Assembly: GCF_002814235.1 (NCBI RefSeq)
Contig: NZ_PHSU01000027.1
Coordinates: forward strand, 124,001 to 188,000
Length of the DNA stretch: 64,000 nucleotides
DNA from: Pseudomonas sp. QS1027
GTDB taxonomy: Bacteria > Pseudomonadota > Gammaproteobacteria > Pseudomonadales > Pseudomonadaceae
Direction: 5' to 3'
The notes beneath the pieces were generated by a model, which ran no database searches, was not told where the DNA came from, and saw nothing but the letters and a program-made list of their open reading frames with translations. Below are positions 53,397 through 62,913 of this stretch, piece by piece (the first letter of the stretch is position 1; each line of letters opens with the position of its first letter). The translations under genes were made by a program, and so were the position numbers.

Positions 53397-53423
53397 CGGG
53401 TGATCGTTTATCACGATCACCCG
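53397..53423. terminator. Perfect hairpin downstream of the RND exporter gene
   Basis: CGGGTGATCGT pairs with ACGATCACCCG (11 pairs) around a five-base loop. No T run follows, so it may be a Rho-assisted terminator or a mRNA-stabilising structure for the exporter transcript. It ends 14 bases before the exporter stop codon region. Confidence 0.45.
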
Positions 53424-53436
53424 GCCATCCGCCCCC

Positions 53437-55821
53437 TCAATGGGAAAACAACGACCCGCCCACCTTCCCCGCCAGCTTCTCGGGCTTGATCAGGAACCGT
53501 GCCAGCGCCGGCAACAGCCACAGCGCGCCGAACATGTTCCAGAGCAGCATGAAGGTCAGCATCAGGCCCATGTCGGCCTGGAACTTGATCGCCGAGAAGA
53601 TCCAGGTGCAGACCCCGATCGCCAGGCACAGACCGGTGAACAGCACCGCCTTGCCAGTGGATTTCAGCGTCTGGTAATAGGCCTCCTGCAACGGCAGCCC
53701 CGCACGCAGGAAGCTTTCCAGGCGACTGTAGATGTAAATCCCGTAGTCCACGCCAATCCCCACACCCAGCGCCACCACCGGCAAGGTCGCGACCTTCACG
53801 CCGATACCCATGAACGCCATCAGCGCGTTACCCAGCACCGAGGTCAGCACCAGCGGCAGGACGATGCACAAGGTTGCCGCCCAGGAACGGAAGGTGATCA
53901 TGCACATGGTCGCCACGCAGATATACACCAGGATCAGGATGGTCAGTTCCGACTCCTTGATCACTTCATTGGTGGCCGCCTCGATCCCGGCGTTACCGGC
54001 GGCAAGGAGGAATTCCAGGCCGTCCTTGTTGTTCTCCCTGGCAAAGTCCTGCACCGCATGCACGGCACGGTCGAGGGTCGCGGCCTTGTGGTCGTTGAGG
54101 AACACCAGCACCGGCGCCAGCGAACAATTGTTGTTGTACAGGCCATCGGCCCGGGAGATGGAGTTGTTCAGCACATCGGGGTTGCGCGACAGGGTTTCCC
54201 ATTTCAGGTTGCCCTCGTTCATGCCCTTGATCATCTGCTTGGACACGGTCACCAGGGAAATCGCCGACTGCACGCCCTCGGTGTTCTGCATCTTCCACAT
54301 CAGTTCGTCGATGGGCGCCATGGCCTCATAGTGCGAACAGCCTTCGGGCGGGGTCTTGACCATCACCACCAGCACGTCGGAGCTGGTGGAGTAGTTGTTG
54401 ATGATAAAGCGGTTGTCCTTGTTGTAGCGCGAGTCGGGACGCAGCTCCGGCGCACCCTGGTCGAGGTCGCCGATCTTCAGGTTCTGTCCGTACCAGAGGC
54501 CGCCGCCCAGGGCCAGCAAGGCCAGGACGATGGACACCGGCGCGACCCTGGGGCTGGCAAAGTTTGCCAGCAGGCGCCAGAACGGGTGCTCGCGGGTCGC
54601 GTCCTTCTTGCTGCGCTCGACCGCCCGCTTGCTGATGCCGACATAGGAGATGGCCACCGGCAGCAGGATCAGGTTGGTGAACACGATCACCGCCACGCCG
54701 ATGGAGGCGCCAATGGCCAGTTCGCGGATCACGCCGATGTCGATGATCAGCAGGGTGATAAAACCCACGGCGTCGGCGAGGATCGCGATCATCCCCGGCA
54801 GGAACAGTTGCCGGAAGGTCCGGCGCGCCGCCGTCAGGGCATTGTCGGCGTCGCTGGACTGCAAGGCGATGCCGTTGATCTTCTGCACGCCATGGGAGAT
54901 CCCGATGGCGAAGATCAGGAACGGCACCAGCATCGAGTACGGGTCCAGGCCGAAGCCGAACGCGTGCATCAGCCCCAGTTGCCAGACCACCGCCACCAGG
55001 GTAGTGATCAGTACGGCAATGGTGCTGCGGATGCACCTGGTGAACCAGTACAGCAGCACCAGGGTGATGACGAAGGCGACGCCAAAGAACAGCACCACCA
55101 TGACCAGGCCATCGATCAGGTCACCGACCTTCTTGGCGAAGCCGACGATATGCACCTTCACATTGGGGTTCTGCGCTTCGAACTTGTCGCGGATCTTCTC
55201 TTCGAGCTGGTGGGAGAATTTCTGGTAGTCCAGCGCCAGCAACTTGCCCTGGTCCTGCGGGTCCGGGTAGGACTCCAGCAACGGGATATCGACGATGCTC
55301 GACTTGAAGTCGTTGGCCACCAGGCGCCCGACCTGGCCGGACTTGAGCACGTTGTTGCGCAGTTTTTCGAGGCTGTCGGCCGAGCCGTTGTAGCTCTGCG
55401 GGATCACTTCGCCACCGGCAAAGCCCTCCTCCGTCACCTCGGTCCAGCGCACACTGGGGCTCCACAGGGACTTGAGACCCGAGCGATCGACACCGGGAAT
55501 GTAGAACACCTCGTCGTTGACCTGACGCAGGGTCTCCATGTACTCCTTGGTGAAGATATCGCCGTCCTTGGCCTCCACCGAAATCCGCACGGTGTTGCCC
55601 AGGTTGGCGAGGTCGTTGCGGTGCTCCATCATCTTTTCAATGAACGGATGCTTGAGCGGAATCATTTTCTCGAAGCTGGTGGACGGCCGGATCAGCGTGG
55701 CCTGCCAGAACAGGAAGAGGCTGACCAGCAGGCAGATAACGATCACTGCCGGGCGGTTGTTGAAAATCAGGCGCTCGAGAAACGTCGCCTTGTCTTGATG
55801 ATGACTTTGCTGACTGCTCAT
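53437..55821 (-). CDS. RND/MMPL-superfamily exporter
   Basis: The product is 794 residues of the small-RND (MMPL/hopanoid-exporter-like) type with 12 expected membrane helices in two halves. A first helix (PAVIVICLLVSLFLFWQATL) is followed by a large periplasmic loop, then a five-helix block with LLYWFTRCIRSTIAVLITTL and PFLIFAIGISHGVQKINGIA. The second half repeats the pattern (LVALGVGIGVDYGIYIYS). Such proteins move lipids or other hydrophobic compounds and use the proton gradient. The gene lies 18 bases after a YCF48-like exported protein and is surely co-transcribed with it; this pair is common in Pseudomonas, often near DUF1302/DUF1329 genes that are absent here. Confidence 0.92.
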   Translation of the reverse strand: MSSQQSHHQDKATFLERLIFNNRPAVIVICLLVSLFLFWQATLIRPSTSFEKMIPLKHPFIEKMMEHRNDLANLGNTVRISVEAKDGDIFTKEYMETLRQVNDEVFYIPGVDRSGLKSLWSPSVRWTEVTEEGFAGGEVIPQSYNGSADSLEKLRNNVLKSGQVGRLVANDFKSSIVDIPLLESYPDPQDQGKLLALDYQKFSHQLEEKIRDKFEAQNPNVKVHIVGFAKKVGDLIDGLVMVVLFFGVAFVITLVLLYWFTRCIRSTIAVLITTLVAVVWQLGLMHAFGFGLDPYSMLVPFLIFAIGISHGVQKINGIALQSSDADNALTAARRTFRQLFLPGMIAILADAVGFITLLIIDIGVIRELAIGASIGVAVIVFTNLILLPVAISYVGISKRAVERSKKDATREHPFWRLLANFASPRVAPVSIVLALLALGGGLWYGQNLKIGDLDQGAPELRPDSRYNKDNRFIINNYSTSSDVLVVMVKTPPEGCSHYEAMAPIDELMWKMQNTEGVQSAISLVTVSKQMIKGMNEGNLKWETLSRNPDVLNNSISRADGLYNNNCSLAPVLVFLNDHKAATLDRAVHAVQDFARENNKDGLEFLLAAGNAGIEAATNEVIKESELTILILVYICVATMCMITFRSWAATLCIVLPLVLTSVLGNALMAFMGIGVKVATLPVVALGVGIGVDYGIYIYSRLESFLRAGLPLQEAYYQTLKSTGKAVLFTGLCLAIGVCTWIFSAIKFQADMGLMLTFMLLWNMFGALWLLPALARFLIKPEKLAGKVGGSLFSH

Positions 55822-55839
55822 ACATTCCCGCCTTTCTTG

Positions 55840-56892
55840 TTATTGGCCCAGCTCAGCGCCCGTGGGCGTGGTGGTGTGGGCGCCGCCCTGGCCGACGAGG
55901 ATCAGGTTGCCGTTGCCGGCCGCCGTCACCGCCGACAGGGAAATCCGGTCGGGACGGTTGAACACACTGAAGGTCACGCCGTCATCGGTGCTGCGGATCA
56001 CGCTGCCGCCGTTGCCGACGATCACCAGCGAACCGTCATCCAGCAAGGTCGCGCCGGACAGGCCGAACTCCAGGGCGCCACGGGCGGCCTTGAGTTCCAC
56101 CGGTTCCCAGCTGCTGCCGAAGTCAGTGGAGCGGTAGAGGTTGCCGCGCAAGCCGTAGGCCAGCAACGTGGAGGGCTGGGCGGTGCCGATCACGCCGAAC
56201 AGCGAGCCCTGGTAAGGGCCGTCGACGTGTTCCCAGGTCTGGCCCCAGTCGGCGGAGCGGAACATGCTGCCCTGCTCGCCGACGACGAACAGCCCGGCAT
56301 CCTTGACCGCAGCGATGGCGTTGAGGTGGAACTGGTCGGGGTTGTCGATGCGCTCGCTGACGTTTTCCCAGTGCTGGCCGCCGTCGGTGGTTTCCAGCAG
56401 GGCTCCGTAGGCGCCCACGGCAAAGCCGGTGCTGGCGTCCTTGAACCAGAGGTCGAGCAATGGCGCTTCGCGCTTGAGGTCTTCGAACTGGCGGGTCCAG
56501 GTGGCGCCGCCGTCCGTGCTGGCGAGGATCTGTGCATCGTGACCGACGGCCCAGCCGTGCTGGTCGTCGACGAAATAGACCGCGGTGAGCATCTGCCGGG
56601 TCGGGACCCTGGCCTGGGTCCAGTGGCCGCCCTGGTCGTCGGAGAAGAGGATATGCCCGCGATCGCCGACGGCCACCAGCCGCTTGCCGGCATGCACCAC
56701 GTCGAGCAGCAGGCTCTTGATGGCCTTGGAGGATTCGATGGAGTAGACGGTGTCGGCAGTGGTGGACGCTGCCGCGTATGCGCTGGCCGGCAGTGCCGCC
56801 AGTCCCGACAGCGAAAGCGCCGCCACCAGCAATGCCGTACCGCGCCATGTCGGCGGACAGCCAGAACCCGTAGGCCTCACAGGCTCATTCAT
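55840..56892 (-). CDS. YCF48-like exported beta-propeller protein
   Basis: The product is 350 residues with an export signal (TALLVAALSLSGLAALPASA, cleavage near AYAAAS). The mature part is a repeated BNR/YCF48 propeller: VAVGDRGHILFSDDQGGHWT, WAVGHDAQILASTDGGATWT, FAVGAYGALLETTDGGQHWE and VVGEQGSMFRSADWGQTWEH. The family is related to the plant and cyanobacterial photosystem II assembly factor, but in Pseudomonas it travels with an RND exporter and is probably its periplasmic partner. It is the first gene of the two-gene operon. Confidence 0.9.
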   Translation of the reverse strand: MNEPVRPTGSGCPPTWRGTALLVAALSLSGLAALPASAYAAASTTADTVYSIESSKAIKSLLLDVVHAGKRLVAVGDRGHILFSDDQGGHWTQARVPTRQMLTAVYFVDDQHGWAVGHDAQILASTDGGATWTRQFEDLKREAPLLDLWFKDASTGFAVGAYGALLETTDGGQHWENVSERIDNPDQFHLNAIAAVKDAGLFVVGEQGSMFRSADWGQTWEHVDGPYQGSLFGVIGTAQPSTLLAYGLRGNLYRSTDFGSSWEPVELKAARGALEFGLSGATLLDDGSLVIVGNGGSVIRSTDDGVTFSVFNRPDRISLSAVTAAGNGNLILVGQGGAHTTTPTGAELGQ

Positions 56893-57287
56893 AGACCTTT
56901 CTCCCCATTATTATTGTCAGGTCATCCAACCTATCAGGGCGCCTTCTAGGGCGTTTTCATGACGGCCGGTTCGTCTGAAACCGGCAATCTAGAGCCCCTT
57001 CTAAAGCTGGAGCTATCCTATCGGGCTTTGGAATCGTCTGACAATCGACGCCACGTTATCTTTTGTTAACCTGGGGCGTTGAGGGGGAGCCTGAATGATG
57101 GGACATCAGGTGAGGTGATGAACAAAGGCCATGTGGCGAGCGGGCTTGCCCACGCTCGGCTGCGAAGCAGTCGTAAAACCAGAGCACTCGGTTTAACTGA
57201 CCCATCGTGGCCGCCGGTTTTGGGAGCGCTTCGCGCTCCAACGGGGGCAAGCCCCCTCGCCACAAGGAGGCCCGCGATCCTGCCAAG
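56893..57287. other. Intergenic region of 395 bases with a REP doublet
   Basis: Lies between the YCF48-like gene start and the pepN stop. The part near 56893-57060 presumably holds the promoter of the exporter operon. The part at 57132-57264 is a REP doublet, listed separately. No gene is supported. Confidence 0.6.
57132..57264. repeat. REP doublet (inverted)
   Basis: TGTGGCGAGCGGGCTTGCCC at 57132-57151 and GGGCAAGCCCCCTCGCCACA at 57245-57264 are inverted copies with one mismatch, the typical P. fluorescens REP pair. Between them is a GGAGCGC-TTC-GCGCTCC hairpin (57223-57239). Confidence 0.85.
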
Positions 57288-59945
57288 TCAGGCCAGGCTT
57301 TTGCTGACAACCTCGTACACGTCGGCCGACAACTCACCGGAACCGCGAATGCGCTCCAGCTCGGCCTTCATCAGCGCCTGGCGGGCGTCGTCATACTTGC
57401 GCCAGCGGGTCAGCGGTGCCAACTGCCGGGAAGCAATCTGCGGGTTCAGCGCATTGAGCTGGATCACGATATCCGCCAGGAAGCGATAACCCGAACCGTC
57501 CGCCGCATGGAAGTTGATCAGGTTCTGCCCGGCAAAGGCACCGATCAGCGCCCGCACCTTGTTCGGGTTCTTGATGGTGAACGCCGGGTGCTCCATCAAC
57601 GCCTTGACCCGCTGCAAGCCGCCGGGCAACGTGCTGCCGGCCTGGACGCTGAACCACTGGTCCATGACCAGCGGATTGTCCTTGAAGTGCTCGGCGAAAC
57701 TGGCCAGCGCCAGCGCCTTCTCGGCTTCGAACGGCGAGTTCACCAGCACCGCCAGGGCGGTCAGGCGCTCGGTCATGTTGTCGGCGCTTTCGAACTGCTC
57801 CAGGGTCGCCGCCAGCACTTCAGGCTTGCCACTGAGCATCAGGTACGACAGCGCGATGTTCTGCAGGGCACGCCGGGCAAAGTGCTCGTTCTCGGCCACA
57901 TAAGGCGTGACTTTCGACAGCGCACGGTTGGCCTGGTAACGCTGCCACAAACCGTCGAACAACTGCTCGGCCAACTGCCGGCGAACGAATTCGCGAGCGG
58001 TATGGATCGCCTCGACATCCGCCACTTCGCTGATCTCGGTGAGGTAGGCCTCGCCCGGCAGCGAGAGCATTTCAGCAACCATCGCCTGATCAAGTTGCTC
58101 GTTGCCCAACACACTGCGCAAGGCCGTGACCAGACGCGGATCGAGCACCAGCGCTTCGCCCTTCTGATGCTGGCCGATCAGTTCCTGCAACACCTGCACC
58201 GACAATTGCTGGCCGGCGTCCCAACGGTTGAAGCCGTCGCTGTCGTGCTGCATCAGGAACATCAACTGGTCGCGGTCATACGGGAAGCTCAGCTTCACCG
58301 GTGCCGAGAAGCCCCGCAGCAAGGACGGCAACGGCTTGGCGTCGAGACCGACGAAGGTGAAGGTCTGTTCGGCTTCGGTCACCGAGAGCACGCGGCTGGT
58401 AGCGCCGGCGGCCGCTTCACCGCTCAGTTGCAAGGCGATTTCAGCACCCTGGGCATCCAGCAGGCCGATCTCCACCGGAATCACGAACGGCAGTTTTTCC
58501 TGCTTGTCCGGGGTCTGCGGGCAGCTCTGGCGGAAGGTCAGGCTGTAGGTCCTGGCGCTCGCATCGTAGCTTTCGCTGACGGCAAGACGCGGCGTACCGG
58601 CCTGGCTGTACCAGCGTTTGAACTGAGTGAAGTCGACGCCATTGGCATCTTCCATGGCCTTGACGAAATCGTCGCAGGTCACGGCCTGGCCGTCATGGCG
58701 CTGGAAGTACAGGTCGCTGCCTTTACGGAAACCTTCGGCACCGAGCAGGGTGTGGATCATGCCGACCACTTCCGAGCCCTTCTCGTAGACGGTCAGGGTG
58801 TAGAAGTTGGAAATCTCGATAAAGCTGTCCGGGCGCACGGCGTGGGCCATGGGGCCGGCATCTTCGGCGAACTGGTGGGTCCGCAGGTAGGCCACGTCCT
58901 GGATCCGCTTGACGGTGCGCGAGTTCATGTCGGCGGAGAAGCCGGCATCGCGGAACACCGTGAAGCCTTCCTTGAGCGACAGCTGGAACCAGTCGCGGCA
59001 GGTCACGCGGTTGCCCGACCAGTTGTGGAAGTATTCGTGGGCGACGATGGCCTCGACCCGCTGGTGCGCGGCGTCGGTGGCGGTTTCGGCACGGGCCAGC
59101 ACGGCGCTGGAGTTGAAGATATTGAGGCCCTTGTTCTCCATGGCGCCCATGTTGAAGTCATTGACCGCGACGATCATGAAGATGTCCAGGTCGTACTCGC
59201 GACCATAGACTTCCTCGTCCCAGCGCATGGACTTCTTCAGGCTGTTCATGGCGTGCTGGCACTTGTCGATATTTTCCGGCTCGACATAGATGCGCAGCGC
59301 GACGTCACGGCCGCTCATGGTCGCGAAGCTGTCTTCGACACACCACAGGTCACCCGCCACCAGGGCGAACAGGTAGGCCGGTTTCATGAACGGGTCTTCC
59401 CAGGTCGCCCAGTGCCGGCCGTCGTCCTGGGGACCGTTGCCCACCGGGTTGCCGTTGGACAACAGCACCGGATAACGATGCTGCTCGGCGATCACCGTGG
59501 TGGTGAACTTGCTCATCACGTCCGGGCGGTCGAGGTAATAGGTGATCTTGCGGAAGCCTTCGGCCTCGCACTGGGTGCAGAACATCGCACCGGACTTGTA
59601 CAGGCCTTCCAGGGCGGTGTTGGTTTCCGGGTGGATCTTCACGCTGGTGTCGATGCTGAAGCGCTCGCTGCCCGGGTGCAGGGTCAGGTGGCTGTCGTCG
59701 ATCTGGTAGTCGTTGCTCGACAACAAGCGGTCGTCGAGTTGCACCGAGAGCAGTTCCAGCAACTGGCCATCCAGCACCAGCGGCGGCAGGCCCGCACCGG
59801 CAGCCGGGTTGCGGCGCATCACCAGCTGCGCATGGACCAGGGTATGGTCCTCGAACAACTCGAAGGTCAGGTGCGTCTCGTCGATCAGGTAGTCCGGTGC
59901 CTGATAGTCCTTCAGATAGATCATCTTCGGTTGTTCGGTGCGCAT
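57288..59945 (-). CDS. pepN: Aminopeptidase N
   Basis: A zinc-dependent M1 aminopeptidase that frees N-terminal residues from peptides in the cytoplasm. The product is 885 residues, as in E. coli. The exopeptidase motif is GAMENKG; the zinc site is HEYFHNW (His303, His307) with Glu326 in SLKEG. The N-terminal TLVHAQLVMRRNP and the C-terminal helical domain match the family. An AAAGGACG ribosome site lies before the ATG. It is the last gene of the nadK-to-pepN run, 12 bases after the DUF2797 gene. Confidence 0.97.
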   Translation of the reverse strand: MRTEQPKMIYLKDYQAPDYLIDETHLTFELFEDHTLVHAQLVMRRNPAAGAGLPPLVLDGQLLELLSVQLDDRLLSSNDYQIDDSHLTLHPGSERFSIDTSVKIHPETNTALEGLYKSGAMFCTQCEAEGFRKITYYLDRPDVMSKFTTTVIAEQHRYPVLLSNGNPVGNGPQDDGRHWATWEDPFMKPAYLFALVAGDLWCVEDSFATMSGRDVALRIYVEPENIDKCQHAMNSLKKSMRWDEEVYGREYDLDIFMIVAVNDFNMGAMENKGLNIFNSSAVLARAETATDAAHQRVEAIVAHEYFHNWSGNRVTCRDWFQLSLKEGFTVFRDAGFSADMNSRTVKRIQDVAYLRTHQFAEDAGPMAHAVRPDSFIEISNFYTLTVYEKGSEVVGMIHTLLGAEGFRKGSDLYFQRHDGQAVTCDDFVKAMEDANGVDFTQFKRWYSQAGTPRLAVSESYDASARTYSLTFRQSCPQTPDKQEKLPFVIPVEIGLLDAQGAEIALQLSGEAAAGATSRVLSVTEAEQTFTFVGLDAKPLPSLLRGFSAPVKLSFPYDRDQLMFLMQHDSDGFNRWDAGQQLSVQVLQELIGQHQKGEALVLDPRLVTALRSVLGNEQLDQAMVAEMLSLPGEAYLTEISEVADVEAIHTAREFVRRQLAEQLFDGLWQRYQANRALSKVTPYVAENEHFARRALQNIALSYLMLSGKPEVLAATLEQFESADNMTERLTALAVLVNSPFEAEKALALASFAEHFKDNPLVMDQWFSVQAGSTLPGGLQRVKALMEHPAFTIKNPNKVRALIGAFAGQNLINFHAADGSGYRFLADIVIQLNALNPQIASRQLAPLTRWRKYDDARQALMKAELERIRGSGELSADVYEVVSKSLA

Positions 59946-59957
59946 GAGGGCGTCCTT

Positions 59958-60788
59958 TTACTGATGCACGGCGAGCTGGTAGGCCGTGTATTTACGGATA
60001 TTGATCACGCCGGTGTCAAAGATCAGGTACTGGCCCTTGATCCCCATCAACGTGCCTTCGGCAATCGGGTCTTTGTCCAGGTTGAAGCTGACCACCTTGG
60101 TCGGGTAGTGCTCGATCGGGTAACGGATTTCCAGCGGTTCGATATCGCGCACCGGCTGGATCGCCTGCAGGCCGAAACGCGTTTGCAAGGCGGTAAAGCC
60201 CTCGGCACAGGACTCGAACAGTTGCTCGCGCACCGCCTTGAGGTCCACCGCCGGCGCATCGCCCTTGAGCAAGGCGCGCCAGTTGGTCTTGTCGGCCACC
60301 TGGCTGCGAAACAGGTCCTCGACGAAGCCGGACTGCTGACGGGTCGCCACACGGACGATCGGCAGCGCCTGGCTGGCGCCCTGGTCGAGCCAGCGGGTCG
60401 GCAACTGGGTGGCGCGGGTGATGCCGACCTTGATCCCCGACGAATTGGCCAGGTAGACCACATGGTCGGTCATGCAGAATTTTTCACCCCAGGACGGCTC
60501 GCGGCAGGTGCCGGCGTCGTAATGGCAGCGCTCGGGACTCATGATGCAGGTGTCGCACTGGGCCAGCTTGGTCATGCACGGGTAGCAATAACCCTGGCTG
60601 AAGCTGGTCTTGGTCTTGCGTCCACAATGGGTGCAATGAATCGCCCCGAGAAATTCCAGGCGCAGCTTCTGGCCGATCAACGGGTTGACCGGCACCTCGC
60701 TGTCACCCAGGCGAAAGGCGTACTGCACGTCCGCGCCTTCAAGGCGCGTCGACATCTTGCTGATTGCACCGCGGCCAAGCTCGATCAA
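59958..60788 (-). CDS. DUF2797 protein with zinc-binding cysteines
   Basis: The product is 276 residues from TTG 60788 (LIELGRGAISKMSTRL). A cysteine-rich part (about 45-90) has CTHC, CYPCM, CDTCIMSPERC and similar pairs that look like zinc sites. The central VVYLANSSGIKVGITRATQL resembles a GIY-YIG-type fold start, and the C-terminal part contains IKGQYLIFDTGVINIRKYTA, the DUF2797 end. The TTG overlaps the stop of the YeaC gene in a TTGA, analogous to the common ATGA. A later ATG (MSTRLEG) is the alternative start. Function is unknown. Confidence 0.85.
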   Translation of the reverse strand: MIELGRGAISKMSTRLEGADVQYAFRLGDSEVPVNPLIGQKLRLEFLGAIHCTHCGRKTKTSFSQGYCYPCMTKLAQCDTCIMSPERCHYDAGTCREPSWGEKFCMTDHVVYLANSSGIKVGITRATQLPTRWLDQGASQALPIVRVATRQQSGFVEDLFRSQVADKTNWRALLKGDAPAVDLKAVREQLFESCAEGFTALQTRFGLQAIQPVRDIEPLEIRYPIEHYPTKVVSFNLDKDPIAEGTLMGIKGQYLIFDTGVINIRKYTAYQLAVHQ

Positions 60789-61045
60789 TGGATGGCATCC
60801 GACTTGAACAGGATGTTCGGCACCGGCGCCGACTTCGAGGCGCATTCCTGCGCGCCCATGTAGCCGGTGCGCTGGTCTTCCGGCAGGTTCTGGGTTTCCC
60901 AGGCGATCATCGCCTGCAACGACAGCTCGCGCTGTTCGGCGCTGAGCTTGCGCCCGTCAGACCATTTGCCGATTTCCACCGCCAGTTTCAGGCTCTCGTA
61001 GATGTCGGGGGTGATGTTTTCAATCATTTCGATAAAAGAGGACAT
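60785..61045 (-). CDS. yeaC: YeaC family protein (DUF1315)
   Basis: The product is 86 residues, MSSFIEMIENITPDIYESLK at the start and CASKSAPVPNILFKSDAIH at the end, the standard DUF1315/YeaC form of unknown role. The sequence LPEDQRTGYM is the family's best conserved part. GGAGAGC lies before the ATG. It overlaps the DUF2797 gene by four bases and begins 27 bases after the rhomboid protease gene, on the same strand. Confidence 0.88.
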   Translation of the reverse strand: MSSFIEMIENITPDIYESLKLAVEIGKWSDGRKLSAEQRELSLQAMIAWETQNLPEDQRTGYMGAQECASKSAPVPNILFKSDAIH

Positions 61046-61072
61046 GCGCTCTCCACGCTTGAAAAAATTCGA

Positions 61073-61945
61073 CTAGATGGCCAGTTTACGACGAGACCAG
61101 AGGCCGCCCAACAAACCGCTGAAACATCCGATGAGCAGTCCACCGACATGGGCACCGTTGGCGATTTCGCCGAAGCCGATCATCGAGACCAGGCCCGACA
61201 GGCACAACAGCAGCCAGACCAGCATCATCACCAGCACACCGCGTGGCAAACGATAGACCGGGTTCGGCGACACCCATTGGTAGATCCAGCAATACCCGAG
61301 CAAACCGTAGAGCACCCCGGACAGGCCGCCGAACAGGGTCGGGCCGCTGGCGTAATACTGCGCATAATTGGACACCAGGCTGAACAGCAACGTCAGCCCC
61401 AGCAGGTTGATGCTGCCCTGGCGCAACTCGATGCGCCGGCCCAGCTCCCAGTACCACATGCCGTTCATGGCGATGTGCAGGATGCCGAAGTGGATCAGCA
61501 TCGGCGTCACCAACCGCCACCACTGCCCCGCCGCCAGGCCATCGGCCAGGGGCGTGAACTGGACGTAGTTGCCGTTCACCCGGAAGTCGAGGAAGGTCAA
61601 CCAGTGCATCGTCTGGAGGTTGTCACCGAGCAGGGTCACGCCGGCGACGATCAGGCAGAGCAAGAGGATGCTGGCGGTGGCCGGGCTCTGGCGTATCTGG
61701 GTGAGAAAGTTCGGCCGGGTCATGGCCGCCGGCTTGTCCGGGACTTCCAGGTGGTTATCCGGATCGCCGGCGGGGAAACGCTGGTACAGCGACAGCACAT
61801 CGGCACTGATCGACTCGGGCACCCACAGTACCTGTTCGCCGGATTCCTCGTTGACCCGGTGCGGCACCTGCATGCGCTCCAGCAGTTTGACGAAGCCACT
61901 CAAATCGGTGGTCAACGGCAGGCGTAAGACAGCAGTGGCACTCAT
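61073..61945 (-). CDS. Rhomboid intramembrane serine protease
   Basis: Cuts membrane-spanning helices inside the lipid bilayer. The product is 290 residues: an N-terminal cytoplasmic domain (about 1-90) as in GlpG, then six membrane helices. The catalytic Ser209 is in the GGLSGVLYG motif (GxSG) and the His in NGAHVGGLLIGC. The conserved HFGILHIAMNGMWYWELGR stretch lies on helix 2, and the oxyanion residues are in place. Its start overlaps the metallophosphoesterase gene by four bases. The natural substrate is unknown. Confidence 0.93.
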   Translation of the reverse strand: MSATAVLRLPLTTDLSGFVKLLERMQVPHRVNEESGEQVLWVPESISADVLSLYQRFPAGDPDNHLEVPDKPAAMTRPNFLTQIRQSPATASILLLCLIVAGVTLLGDNLQTMHWLTFLDFRVNGNYVQFTPLADGLAAGQWWRLVTPMLIHFGILHIAMNGMWYWELGRRIELRQGSINLLGLTLLFSLVSNYAQYYASGPTLFGGLSGVLYGLLGYCWIYQWVSPNPVYRLPRGVLVMMLVWLLLCLSGLVSMIGFGEIANGAHVGGLLIGCFSGLLGGLWSRRKLAI

Positions 61946-62913
61946 CGCAAAGCCTCGGGACGTTCGACGTCGACCCAGACGAATTTCTGCGGGTCGAGGG
62001 AGGTTTCCTGGTCCAGCCGGTAAGCCGCCAGTTTGCCGTAGAGCACGGCGCTGTAATCCAGGCAGGCCAGGTTGGGACGGATCGGCGCGGGCTTGCCGCT
62101 GCGCCAGTAGTGCCCGACGAACAGCATCGGTTCTTCGAGGCCATAACGCAGCAAGGCATTCTTTTCGGTGGAGGACAGCGCTTTGCTCGCCACCACCTCA
62201 GGCAAGGCATCGGGCTGGAAGACGATATCGCCGTAGGTCTGCGGGTCGTCTTCCCAGAACTTGGTGCGGAAGAACGCCCGGGTCAGGCCGTCGCCGCCGG
62301 TCAGCGTCAGACCGTCCGGCAGGCGCATGTCGGTACCACGCAGCAGGCGGTCGAACACCGTCGCGGCAAAACTGCCGGGCAGCGCCGAATCCTTGAGGAA
62401 GGCTTCGTCGATCCGGCCATCGGGGTGCTGCGCCCGCAAAGGCGCGATCAAGCCGCCATCCCAGCAGGCATGCACCACGCGGAAACGTCCGGCATCGATG
62501 AACAGCGGCAGCTCGTAGAACCAGGCGAGGAAGTCATGCCAGTCCGCCGGGTGCTGTTCGAACTGGGTCAGGGTTTCATTGAGCAGCCGGGCATGCCGTG
62601 GCGTGTGCTCGCGGACGAACTGCTTGCCGCTGCCTGCCGCTGCCGGCGTGCTCCAGCCCAGGGCGTTGAACTCATGGTTGCCCATGATGCACAGCGCCTG
62701 CCCGGCCTCGACCATGTCATGGACGATATGCAGGGCTTCGCGGATGCGCGGGCCGCGGTCGATGATATCGCCGAGGAACACCGCCATGCGCGACGGATGA
62801 CGCCAGATGCCCCCCAGCTTCTGGTAGCCGAGCATGTCCAGCAGATGTTCGAGGGTATGGGCGCAACCGTGCACATCACCGATCAGATCGTAGCCACGCG
62901 CGGGATCGAGCAT
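61942..62913 (-). CDS. Metallophosphoesterase (serine/threonine phosphatase / diadenosine tetraphosphatase type)
   Basis: The product is 323 residues. The dimetal-site motifs are in order: LIGDVHGCAHTL, FLGDIIDRGPRIREA and IMGNHEFNAL, with later His in VHACWDGG and VGHYWRSG. This is the PPP-like group that includes ApaH and bacterial PrpA-type phosphatases; the substrate is not clear. Its ATG shares one base with the nadK stop (TGATG) and its end overlaps the rhomboid gene, so it is inside the operon. Confidence 0.9.
   Translation of the reverse strand: MLDPARGYDLIGDVHGCAHTLEHLLDMLGYQKLGGIWRHPSRMAVFLGDIIDRGPRIREALHIVHDMVEAGQALCIMGNHEFNALGWSTPAAAGSGKQFVREHTPRHARLLNETLTQFEQHPADWHDFLAWFYELPLFIDAGRFRVVHACWDGGLIAPLRAQHPDGRIDEAFLKDSALPGSFAATVFDRLLRGTDMRLPDGLTLTGGDGLTRAFFRTKFWEDDPQTYGDIVFQPDALPEVVASKALSSTEKNALLRYGLEEPMLFVGHYWRSGKPAPIRPNLACLDYSAVLYGKLAAYRLDQETSLDPQKFVWVDVERPEALR

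Noticed and set aside
53440..56949. A 1,169-codon open frame on the plus strand, opposite the RND exporter and YCF48-like genes
   Set aside because: Composition is that of an antisense shadow (His, Gln, Arg-rich); both minus-strand proteins are recognised families with signal and membrane segments.
57207..60863. A 1,218-codon open frame on the plus strand, opposite pepN and the DUF2797 gene
   Set aside because: The two minus-strand genes are clear by motifs and spacing; the plus-strand frame crosses both and has no recognisable domain.
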